Positions 25,782 through 32,933 of a DNA stretch of 64,000 nucleotides are shown here, piece by piece. Every line of letters begins with the position of its first letter. The first letter of the stretch is position 1. This DNA comes from JBBWZH01 sp035544115 (GTDB lineage Bacteria > Actinomycetota > Actinomycetes > Mycobacteriales > CADCTP01), in contig OY970235.1 of assembly GCA_963714145.1 (NCBI GenBank), positions 7,688,001 through 7,752,000 of the forward strand, in the 5' to 3' direction. The notes under the pieces are model-generated. The model worked only from the letters and a program-made list of their open reading frames with translations. It searched no databases and was not told where the DNA came from. A program made the translations under genes and the position numbers.

Positions 25782-27140
25782 GTGCCTGCTGCAGCCCGCC
25801 GCCTGCTCGAAGTCCGCCGATCCGGCAGCACCCGGATACGGGTGCTCCTGCTCGTACTGCTGGGCGTGTTGACCACGCTCACCGGCACGGCCGTGCTGAC
25901 CGCCCGGCCGGCGGCCGCGGCGTCCCTGGTCGAGGTGACGAACTTCGGCACCAACCCGACCGGCCTGCGGATGCACCTGTACGTGCCGAACAACGTCACC
26001 GCCCGGCCGGCCATCCTGGTCGCGGTGCACTACTGCACCGGCACCGGGCCGGCGTTCTTCTCCGGTACCGAGTTCGCCGCGCTGGCCGACCGGTTCGGCT
26101 TCATCGTGATCTACCCGTCGGCGACCCGCAGCGGCGCCTGCTTCGACGTCTCGTCCCCCGGTGCGCTGACCCACAACGGGAACAGCGACCCGGTCGGGAT
26201 CGTCTCGATGGTCCGCTGGGTGCAGCAGAACCGCGCCGGCGACCCGAACCGGGTGTACGTCACCGGCGCCTCGTCCGGCGCGATGATGACCAACGTCCTG
26301 CTCGGCGACTACCCGGACGTGTTCAAGGCCGGGTCCGCATTCATGGGCGTCCCGGACACCTGCTTCGCCACGAGCGACCCCTCGATGTGGAACAACGCCT
26401 GCGCGAACGGTCAGGTCATCAAGACTGCGCAGCAATGGGGCGACGCCGCGCGCGGCTCGTTCCCCGGCTTCACCGGCACCCGGCCGCGGATGCAGCTCTG
26501 GCACGGCACCGCGGACACCACGCTCTTCTTCCAGAACTTCGGCGAAGAGATCAAGCAGTGGACGAACGTGCTCGGCGTGAGCCAGACCCCGGTCTCCACG
26601 GACTCGCCGCAGTCCGGCTGGACGCACACCAGGTATGGCAACACCAGCACGCAGCCACCGGTCGAGGCGTACAGCATCCAGGGCGTCGGGCACAGCCTGC
26701 CGATGGGCGGGATGGCGGCGCAGGCGATCCGCTTCTTCGGCCTGGACGGGACGCCGCCCCCGCCGACCTCGACCCCGCCCACCCCGCCGATCACGACCCA
26801 GCCGCCGCCGACGAGCAACCCGCCGGGTGGCGGCTGCACGGTCACCGACGTGATCAGCGCCTGGAACACCGGCCTGACCGCCAACATGACGATCAGCAGC
26901 AGCACCGCGGTCAACGGCTGGTCGCTGCGGTTCACCCTGCCGGCCGGGCAGACCATCACGTCGGGCTGGAACGCCGGCTACAGCCCGACCTCCGGCCAGG
27001 TCACCGCCACCAACCTCAACTACAACGCCTCGATCCCGGCCGGCGGCTCGACCAGCATCGGCTTCCAGGCCAACCACACCGGCAACGCCGGCAAGCCGAC
27101 CTCGGTCACCCTGAACGGCACCGCCTGCACGGTCGCATGA
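25782..27140 (+). CDS. secreted CE1-type esterase / PHB-depolymerase-like enzyme with CBM2
   Basis: I took GTG 25782, with AAGGAG 6 bp upstream (452 residues). A long signal peptide (IRVLLLVLLGVLTTLTG, cleavage near AAAA-S) precedes an alpha/beta hydrolase of the extracellular PHB-depolymerase/feruloyl- or acetylxylan-esterase type. The nucleophile elbow is VTGASSGAMM, the acid is probably Asp in WHGTADTTLFF, and the His is in QGVGHSLPMGG. A Pro/Thr linker leads to a family-2 carbohydrate-binding module (CTVTDVISAWNTGLTANMTI ... SVTLNGTACTV) that binds cellulose or xylan. The CBM2 and neighbours favour hemicellulose esters over PHB as substrate. Confidence 0.85.
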   Translation: MPAAARRLLEVRRSGSTRIRVLLLVLLGVLTTLTGTAVLTARPAAAASLVEVTNFGTNPTGLRMHLYVPNNVTARPAILVAVHYCTGTGPAFFSGTEFAALADRFGFIVIYPSATRSGACFDVSSPGALTHNGNSDPVGIVSMVRWVQQNRAGDPNRVYVTGASSGAMMTNVLLGDYPDVFKAGSAFMGVPDTCFATSDPSMWNNACANGQVIKTAQQWGDAARGSFPGFTGTRPRMQLWHGTADTTLFFQNFGEEIKQWTNVLGVSQTPVSTDSPQSGWTHTRYGNTSTQPPVEAYSIQGVGHSLPMGGMAAQAIRFFGLDGTPPPPTSTPPTPPITTQPPPTSNPPGGGCTVTDVISAWNTGLTANMTISSSTAVNGWSLRFTLPAGQTITSGWNAGYSPTSGQVTATNLNYNASIPAGGSTSIGFQANHTGNAGKPTSVTLNGTACTVA

Positions 27141-27144
27141 GGTC

Positions 27145-27179
27145 GGGCGGTGGCGCCGCCGGCACCGGCGCCACCGCCC
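27145..27179. terminator. GC hairpin between esterase and deacetylase genes
   Basis: A perfect 13-bp stem (GGGCGGTGGCGCC with GGCGCCACCGCCC) around a 9-base loop starts 4 bp after the esterase stop codon. It may terminate or stabilise the esterase transcript while letting some read-through reach the next gene. Confidence 0.6.
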
Positions 27180-27234
27180 GTCCGTCCACATCGGACACCG
27201 GATCGTCCAGCAAGGACACCGCCGTGGAGGAGAA

Positions 27235-27978
27235 ATGATCAGCTATGCACGCCGGATCCAGACCGCGGTGGCGGCAGTGGCGCTCGCGGCGCTCGCGTTC
27301 GTCCTGCCTGGTGCCTCGGCGCAGGCGGCGCCGGTGAGCCCGGCGCACGGCCACCCCGGCGGCCCGTGCCGGAACGGGTACGTCGGGCTGACCTACGACG
27401 ACGGGCCGACGGTCGCGACCAGGCAGGCGCTGCTGACCGCGCTGCGGTCCGCGCACCTGCGGGCCACCTTCTTCGAGATCGGCCAGAACGCGCGGGCCAA
27501 CCCGGAGCTGACCCGGGCCGCGCTGCGGGCCGGGATGTGGGTCGGCAACCACACGTACACGCACCCGAACCTGCCGCAGATCGGCGACCCGGCCGCGTTC
27601 GAGGAGATCGCCAGCACGCAGTTCGTGCTGCAGCGGGTGACCGGGCGGGCGCCGACGCTGTTCCGGCCGCCGTTCGGGGCGACCAGCGACGTGGTCCGGG
27701 CGGACGTGGCCAGCCTCGACCTGCTCGAGGTGCTGTGGACGGTCGACTCGCGGGACTGGGCCGGCGCCAGCACCCCGGACATCATCGCGGCCGCGGCGAC
27801 GCTGCAGCCCGGCGGGATCATCCTGATGCACGACTGGGTGCAGAACTCGGTGGACGCGGTGCCGGCCATCGCCAGCGACCTGGCCAGCCGTGGCCTGTGC
27901 GCGGGCCGGATCGCGTTCACCCCGCGGGACATCTCCGGTGCCGGCACGATCTTCCACGCGGTGGCGGTCAAGCCGTGA
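27235..27978 (+). CDS. secreted polysaccharide deacetylase (CE4, NodB domain)
   Basis: The 247-residue product has a signal peptide (VALAALAFVLPGASAQA) and a NodB domain with all five CE4 motifs. These are TYDDGP (catalytic base and metal Asp), HTYTHP (metal His pair), RPPFGA, a Trp/Asp stretch (LWTVDSRDW) and ILMHDW (His). CE4 enzymes remove acetyl groups from xylan, chitin or peptidoglycan using a divalent metal. Being between a CBM2 esterase and an SGNH esterase under one LacI protein argues for acetylxylan. GGAGGAG precedes the ATG. Confidence 0.9.
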   Translation: MISYARRIQTAVAAVALAALAFVLPGASAQAAPVSPAHGHPGGPCRNGYVGLTYDDGPTVATRQALLTALRSAHLRATFFEIGQNARANPELTRAALRAGMWVGNHTYTHPNLPQIGDPAAFEEIASTQFVLQRVTGRAPTLFRPPFGATSDVVRADVASLDLLEVLWTVDSRDWAGASTPDIIAAAATLQPGGIILMHDWVQNSVDAVPAIASDLASRGLCAGRIAFTPRDISGAGTIFHAVAVKP

Positions 27979-28041
27979 GCCCTGACCCTGTACTGACCTG
28001 ACGTCGTGCCCGAGTCCGGGCCGTGAGGCGAGGAGGCCGCA

Positions 28042-29406
28042 GTGTTGCGCAGAATCCGTCGATGGTCCGGACACCGCCGAGGCACGGTTCTGGCCGTGCT
28101 GGCGGGGGTGTTGCTCGGGGCGGCCGCACAGTCGGCGATGTCCGGCCGCCCGGCGGGGGACGCGGCCCGCACCGTGGCACCGGTGCGGGCCGCGGCCCTG
28201 CTCGCCGGCGACGGGAGCACCCGGGCCGGGGGCTGGGTCGGCACCTGGGCGACCGTGCCGACGACCACGCCGGCGATCAACACGACCACCTTCGCCAACC
28301 AGACGATCCGCGAGATCGTGCATGTCAGCATCGGCGGCGACGCGGTCCGGGTCCGGCTGTCCAACGAGTTCGGCCGCCAGCCGCTGGTGATCGGGGAGGC
28401 ACACGTGGCCCGCCGGGCGGCGGCCGGCGGGACGCGGATCGCCCCGGGCACCGACCGGCGGCTCACCTTCGGTGGCCGGGCCGCCGTGTCGATCCCGGCC
28501 GGTGCGCCACTGCTCAGCGACCCGGTCGCACTGGCCGTGGCGGCCCGCAGCGACCTGGTGGTCAGCCTCTACCTGCCGGTCAGCACGCCCGGTACGACGA
28601 TCCACGCGTTCTCGTTCCAGACGAACTACGTGGCCGCCGGCAACGTCACCGGCCGGACCGACATCACGCCGACCGCGACCATCGGGCAGTGGTACTTCCT
28701 CTCCAGCGTGAGCGTCCATAGTGGACGGAGCGGGGGCGCGGTGGTGGCGCTCGGCGACTCGATCACCGACGGCGCGAACACCACGGCCGACGCGAACCAC
28801 CGCTGGCCCGACCTGCTCGCGCAGCGGCTGCTGTCCAGCCGGCGCGACGTCGGCGTGCTGAACGAGGGCATCAGCGGCAACCGGATGCTGCACGACGGGG
28901 TGTCGATCCCGGGTTCGGCCGGGGAGGGCTTCGTGTCGTTCTTCGGCGAGTCGGCGCTGCGCCGGTTCGACCGGGACGTCGCCAGCCAGCCGGACGCCCG
29001 GTACGTCGTCGTGCTGCTCGGCATCAACGACATCGGCCAGCCCGGCACGGTGAGCGCGCCGGCCACCGATGAGGTCACCGCGGCCGACGTGATCGGCGCG
29101 CACCGGCAGTTGATCGCCCGCGCGCACCAGCTCGGCCTGCGCGTGTACGGCGCCACGATCATGCCGTTCGCCAACGACACGTTCGGCTTCTTCACCCCGG
29201 CGCGCGAGGTGAAGCGGCAGGCGGTGAACGCGTGGATCCGGACCGGCCGCGAGTTCGACGCGGTGATCGACTTCGACCGCGCGCTGCGCGACCCGCGGCA
29301 GCCGGACCAGTTGCTGGCCGCCTTTGACAGCGGCGACCACCTGCATCCCAACGACGCCGGCACCCAGGCGATGGCGAACGCGGTCCCGCTGCACCTGTTC
29401 GGCTGA
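28042..29406 (+). CDS. secreted SGNH/GDSL hydrolase
   Basis: This 454-residue protein starts with GTG after AGGAGG. An N-terminal hydrophobic segment (TVLAVLAGVLLGAAAQS) serves as signal or anchor. A beta-rich N-terminal domain precedes the SGNH core with block I VVALGDSITDGA (Ser), block II GISGNRML (Gly), block III LLGINDIG (Asn) and block V SGDHLHPND (Asp and His). Such two-domain proteins are typically secreted carbohydrate or lipid esterases. With its neighbours it is probably another acetyl- or side-chain esterase on plant polysaccharide. It follows the deacetylase by 63 bp, probably in the same operon. Confidence 0.88.
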   Translation: MLRRIRRWSGHRRGTVLAVLAGVLLGAAAQSAMSGRPAGDAARTVAPVRAAALLAGDGSTRAGGWVGTWATVPTTTPAINTTTFANQTIREIVHVSIGGDAVRVRLSNEFGRQPLVIGEAHVARRAAAGGTRIAPGTDRRLTFGGRAAVSIPAGAPLLSDPVALAVAARSDLVVSLYLPVSTPGTTIHAFSFQTNYVAAGNVTGRTDITPTATIGQWYFLSSVSVHSGRSGGAVVALGDSITDGANTTADANHRWPDLLAQRLLSSRRDVGVLNEGISGNRMLHDGVSIPGSAGEGFVSFFGESALRRFDRDVASQPDARYVVVLLGINDIGQPGTVSAPATDEVTAADVIGAHRQLIARAHQLGLRVYGATIMPFANDTFGFFTPAREVKRQAVNAWIRTGREFDAVIDFDRALRDPRQPDQLLAAFDSGDHLHPNDAGTQAMANAVPLHLFG

Positions 29407-29443
29407 GCCGAACCCCGCCGGAAACCCCGGTGGGCACCGGACT

Positions 29444-29473
29444 GAGCCGGCCGGCATGCGGGCCGGCCGGCTC
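29444..29473. terminator. intrinsic-type terminator hairpin
   Basis: A perfect 12-bp stem (GAGCCGGCCGGC with GCCGGCCGGCTC) and six-base loop lie 38 bp past the SGNH stop, between it and the convergent GNAT gene. It probably serves both strands. Confidence 0.7.
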
Positions 29474-29511
29474 GTCCGGCTCGTCCGGCCGGCTCGTCTA
29501 GCCGGCTCGTC
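29469..29511. repeat. four short direct repeats GGCTCGTC
   Basis: Copies start at 29469, 29478, 29491 and 29504, overlapping the 3' arm of the terminator hairpin. It looks like replication-slippage expansion in intergenic DNA. Confidence 0.6.
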
Positions 29512-29549
29512 CGGCTGCCGGCCGGCCTGTCCGGCTGCTGGCCGGGCGG

Positions 29550-30002
29550 TCAGCTGGACGGCCGGTGCCGGCGCATCACCATCCGGTCGCCGCCGGCCCC
29601 GAAGTAGTCCGCCGCCATGCCGTCATCGACGAAACCGAGGCTCTCGTACAGGCCGATGGCGGCCCGGTTGGCCGGCTCCACGGTGAGCCGGAGCGTCCGG
29701 ACCGGGCTCGCGTCGGTCGCGGCCAGCGCGGCGACGGCTAGCGCCCGGCCGATGCCCCGGCCACGCCAGTCGGACCGTACGCCGCAGGCCAGGAACCAGC
29801 CGGAAACCCCGTCGTAGGAGGGGAGCACCAGGCTGTAGCCGACCAGACCATCGTGCACGGCGACCTGCAGCAGCGGCCCGGCCAGGTCGAAGAACTGCCG
29901 CAACGAGATCACCGAGTAGCCCGGCTCGCCGAAGATCCCGTAGTCGAGCGCGACCAACTCGTCGATCTCGCCAGCCAGCGGAACCCTGATCGCAACGTCC
30001 AT
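29550..30002 (-). CDS. GNAT-family N-acetyltransferase
   Basis: The 150-residue single-domain GNAT has the acetyl-CoA pyrophosphate loop RSDWRGRGIGRAL (motif A) after strand GWFLACGV. Motif B is in EPANRAAIGLYESLGFV. The short RimI-like form leaves the substrate (protein N-terminus, amino acid or antibiotic) open. The start is ATG at 30002. It is convergent with the SGNH gene and lies 42 bp after the TetR stop on the same strand. Confidence 0.85.
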   Translation of the reverse strand: MDVAIRVPLAGEIDELVALDYGIFGEPGYSVISLRQFFDLAGPLLQVAVHDGLVGYSLVLPSYDGVSGWFLACGVRSDWRGRGIGRALAVAALAATDASPVRTLRLTVEPANRAAIGLYESLGFVDDGMAADYFGAGGDRMVMRRHRPSS

Positions 30003-30044
30003 TCCCCGCTCCCTCGGTCGCCTGCGACACCGGGTCCGACGAGT

Positions 30045-30698
30045 CTAGGTCCGCCGCCGGCCGGGTAGGCGCCCGGTGGCGTCGGCGAGGGTGTGGGCCG
30101 CCTGATCCAACCAGCCGTGCAGCGCCGCCCGCGGGTCGTCCGCGCCGGCGACCAGCTCGCGCACCTCGGCGGTGGTCAGCGAACGCACCAGCACGATCGC
30201 CCGCATCGCCAACAGCCGCGCCTCGGCCGGCGCCAGGCCGGCGGTGGAGCGGCCGATCGCCGCGGTCAACGCGTCCTCGTAGTCGTGCCACATCCGGCGC
30301 AGCCGGGACTGCAGCGCCGCCGACTCGCCGTAGCCGCGGTGGTAGCCCGCCATTCCGGCGGTCGCCTCGTCCGCCCCGGCGGCGGCGTCGATCTGCCGGC
30401 GCAACACCACGGTCACCGCGTCGAGCACCGACGTGCGCGCCGGCCGGTCGATGATCGCCGCGACCAGTTCGTCCCGCAGCCGCGCCTCGCCCCCGAACGC
30501 GAGGTCCTCTTTGGACGCGAAGTAGGTGAACAAGGTCTTGACCGAGATGTTGGCCGCGTCCGCGATCTCGGCCACGGTCACGTTGTCGTACCCGCGCTGC
30601 TCGAACAGCCGTTCCGCCGCGGCCAGCAGAGCCTGCCGGGTCAGTTGCTTCTTGCGCTCGCGCAGCCCGCCAGGACGCGGTCCGTCCGTGCCACCCAC
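30045..30698 (-). CDS. TetR/AcrR-family transcriptional regulator
   Basis: A TetR HTH is plain: ALLAAAERLFEQRGYDNVTV, then AEIADAANISVKTLFTYFAS with KEDL following. A helical ligand domain follows, of normal size (217 residues from GTG 30698). The frame is open further upstream, but that region is Arg/Pro/Ala-rich shadow sequence, so the GTG just before GGTDGPRPGG is preferred; the exact start is uncertain. The target is unknown. It lies between a GNAT and a methyltransferase gene on the same strand. Confidence 0.82.
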   Translation of the reverse strand: MGGTDGPRPGGLRERKKQLTRQALLAAAERLFEQRGYDNVTVAEIADAANISVKTLFTYFASKEDLAFGGEARLRDELVAAIIDRPARTSVLDAVTVVLRRQIDAAAGADEATAGMAGYHRGYGESAALQSRLRRMWHDYEDALTAAIGRSTAGLAPAEARLLAMRAIVLVRSLTTAEVRELVAGADDPRAALHGWLDQAAHTLADATGRLPGRRRT

Positions 30699-30778
30699 CC
30701 GCTCATGGTACGTAAGACGAAACCCGCTAACCCTTTGTTCGCGGGCGTCGAGGACGGCTCCGGCCAACCGGACCGGGG

Positions 30779-31471
30779 CTACCCGGCGGGACGGTGGAAC
30801 TCGGCCCGCCAGCGCCGGAGGTCCGGCTGCTGCGGGTCGCCCAGGTCCTCCACCCGCACCGGCCGCAGGCCGTCCGCGCCGAACGCGTCGATCTCGGCCC
30901 GGGTCAGCGCCCACGGCGGGCCGACCACCTGGTCGTCGGCGTCCCGGCCGGCGGCGATCACCAGCAGCGTGCCGCCGGCCCGGACCAACCGGCGCACCTG
31001 CCCGATCGCCGCCTGGTGCAGCGGCACCGGCATGGCCTGCACGGTCAGGCTCTCCAGCACCAGGTCGAACGCGCCGACCCAGCCAGCGGGCGGGTCGAGC
31101 AGGTCAGCGGTGCGGTAGTCGACCGGCGAGTCGGGGAACCGGGCCCGCGCGGACTGCACCGCGGCCGGCGCGATGTCGAACGCGACCGTCGCGAAGCCGA
31201 GCCGGCCGAGGTATTCGGCGTCCGCGCCGAGCCCGCAACCGACCACCAGCGCCGACCGGCCGCCGCCGACCACGTCCCCGGCCCGGACCCACTGCACCAG
31301 CAGCCGCTGCGGCACGCCCCGGTCCCACGGCACGATCGCGGTGCCGGCCTCGGCCGCCACGTACAGCCGGTCGAACCAGCCGGTCGGATCGCCGGCGGCC
31401 AGCGACTCGGCCGCCAGTTGCCGGATGTACTCATCCGGATCGCCGGCCGCCGCGTTCTGCCCAGCACCCAT
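30779..31471 (-). CDS. class I SAM-dependent methyltransferase
   Basis: A 230-residue Rossmann-fold methyltransferase starts at ATG 31471 (MGAGQNAAAGDPDEYIRQLA). Motif I ALVVGCGLGADAEYLGRLG binds SAM. VAFDIAPAAVQSAR is the acidic strand-2 motif and FDLVLESLTVQAMP is motif II/post-II. An N-terminal segment (GWFDRLYVAAEAGTAIVPW) is typical of thiopurine-methyltransferase-like or small-molecule methyltransferases. The acceptor is unknown. The TetR gene 80 bp downstream could be co-transcribed. Confidence 0.82.
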   Translation of the reverse strand: MGAGQNAAAGDPDEYIRQLAAESLAAGDPTGWFDRLYVAAEAGTAIVPWDRGVPQRLLVQWVRAGDVVGGGRSALVVGCGLGADAEYLGRLGFATVAFDIAPAAVQSARARFPDSPVDYRTADLLDPPAGWVGAFDLVLESLTVQAMPVPLHQAAIGQVRRLVRAGGTLLVIAAGRDADDQVVGPPWALTRAEIDAFGADGLRPVRVEDLGDPQQPDLRRWRAEFHRPAG

Positions 31472-31622
31472 GCCGACCGGTCTCCGTCCCTCGCCCCGCC
31501 CGATCATGCCGGACGGGGCCGGTCGGCGCTGTGTCAGCCGTGTTGGCGCGGGCTCCGATGAGACCCGGCCGCGCAGGCTGGACCGGCCCGCTGGCGCGGC
31601 GCGATCCGAACGGCGGCCGGGT

Positions 31623-31654
31623 CGCCGGCGGGCGGTGGTCGCCGCCCGCCGGCG
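31623..31654 (-). terminator. intrinsic-type terminator hairpin
   Basis: A perfect 13-bp stem (CGCCGGCGGGCGG with CCGCCCGCCGGCG) and 6-base loop start 8 bp beyond the stop codon of the secreted-protein gene on the reverse strand. Confidence 0.7.
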
Positions 31655-31662
31655 CGGTCCGG

Positions 31663-32172
31663 TCAGCCGATCTTGGACCACCACTGGTCGCTGCCGGTGA
31701 AGCGCTTGACCGTGCCGCCGCCCGGGACACTGGCCGAGACGTAGTAGCGGTACTCACCGTTGACGCCGTACCCGGACATGCTGACGAAGTCCATGTTCCA
31801 GTTGTCGTCGGTCTGGAAGATCCCGTTGTGCGAGACCATGTGCAGCTTGATTCCGGTGACCGAGCAGGAACTGATCGACCAGTTCGGGTTCTGGAACGTG
31901 ACGGTGACCGCGTGGCTGGAGCCGTTGCCGTACGGCCCCCAGAAGTGCTGCAACTCGATATCGCCGGCGGTGCTGGTCAGGAACGGCGTCACCTCGGAGT
32001 TGTCGCGCAGGTCGTCGCCGCCGGTGATGGTGTTGAAGGTGAACGCGCGCAGGCTGGTGCACGGGCCGACCGGCGCCGCGTCCGCCGGCGCCGCCAGCGC
32101 GCCGGCGGCCACGGTGGCCAGCGCCGTGGCGGTGAACGCGAGGGCGGCCCGCCGCAGGGATGGCAGTCGCAT
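31663..32172 (-). CDS. small secreted protein of unknown function
   Basis: The ATG at 32172 (MRLPSLRRAALAF) follows GGGGGATCACC. The 169-residue product has a Sec signal peptide with cleavage near ADA-AP and a beta-rich mature part of about 135 residues. Two Cys (PCTSLRAF and SSCSVTGIK) could form one disulfide. Trp/Tyr-rich strands (HFWGPYGNGS, FQNPNWSIS, NGEYRYYVSASVPGGG) suggest a compact extracellular beta-sandwich, perhaps a ligand-binding or inhibitor domain. I do not recognise the family. Confidence 0.72.
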   Translation of the reverse strand: MRLPSLRRAALAFTATALATVAAGALAAPADAAPVGPCTSLRAFTFNTITGGDDLRDNSEVTPFLTSTAGDIELQHFWGPYGNGSSHAVTVTFQNPNWSISSCSVTGIKLHMVSHNGIFQTDDNWNMDFVSMSGYGVNGEYRYYVSASVPGGGTVKRFTGSDQWWSKIG

Positions 32173-32285
32173 GGTGATCCCCCAAGGTCGTAGGTCCGGC
32201 GCGGGAGCCGCGCCGGCTACCAGGCTGGCCGGGGCGGACCACCTGCCACATCGTGAGGATCCGTGAGATTCGGCCGGCCGGCGGC

Positions 32286-32933
32286 TCAGCCGCCGAGGTA
32301 GCGCAGGACCGCGAGTACCCGGCGGTTGTCGGCGACCGCGCCGGTCAGGTCCAGCTTGGCCAGGATGTGCTGGATGTGCGTGCCCACCGTGTTCAGCGAG
32401 ACGTACAGCAGGTCGGCGATGCCGCGGTCGCTGCGTCCCTCGGCCATCAGCGCCAGGATCTCCCGCTCCCGCCTGGTCAGCCGGGCCAGCGGATCGGGCC
32501 GGCGTGGCGCGTCCAGCAGCAGCCGGACGACGGCCGGGTCCAGCACGACCTGGCCGCAGCGCAGCCGGTGCAGCGCGTCGTCGAGGTGGCCGGCGTCGAG
32601 CACGCTGTCCTTCAGCAGGTAGCCGCAGCGCCGGTCGTCCACCAGCGTCAGCAACGCGGTCGCGTACGCCGGCTCGACGTACTGGGAGAGCAGCAGGATC
32701 GGCAGTTCCGGATGCCCGGCCCGCAACGCCGCCGCCACCTGCAGGCCCTCGTCGGTGTGGCTGGGCGGCATCTTGATGTCCAGGATGGCGATGTCCGGGA
32801 CGCTGGCCGCGACCAGCGGTGCGATCTCCTCGGCCCGCGCCGCCCGGCCGACCACCTGGTGCCCGCCGGCGGTCAGCAGCCGGGCCAGCCCTTCCCGGAT
32901 CAGCCAGGTGTCGTCGGCGAGGACTACCCGCAC
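32286..32933 (-). CDS. NarL/LuxR-family response regulator
   Basis: The 215-residue regulator has a receiver domain with acidic pair ADD, phospho-acceptor Asp in AILDIKMPP (about residue 52), the conserved Thr/Ser position in LLLSQYVEP and Lys in YLLKDSV. A LuxR-type HTH is at residues 150-205 (LTRREREILALMAEG, VSLNTVGTHIQHILAKL). The GTG start overlaps the histidine kinase gene by 10 bp, so the pair is translationally coupled and forms one two-component system. Confidence 0.92.
   Translation of the reverse strand: MRVVLADDTWLIREGLARLLTAGGHQVVGRAARAEEIAPLVAASVPDIAILDIKMPPSHTDEGLQVAAALRAGHPELPILLLSQYVEPAYATALLTLVDDRRCGYLLKDSVLDAGHLDDALHRLRCGQVVLDPAVVRLLLDAPRRPDPLARLTRREREILALMAEGRSDRGIADLLYVSLNTVGTHIQHILAKLDLTGAVADNRRVLAVLRYLGG

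Noticed and set aside
29469..29511. GGCTCGTC repeats considered as a CRISPR-like array
   Set aside because: Units of 8 bp with 1-5 bp spacers are far too short; simple slippage repeats explain them.
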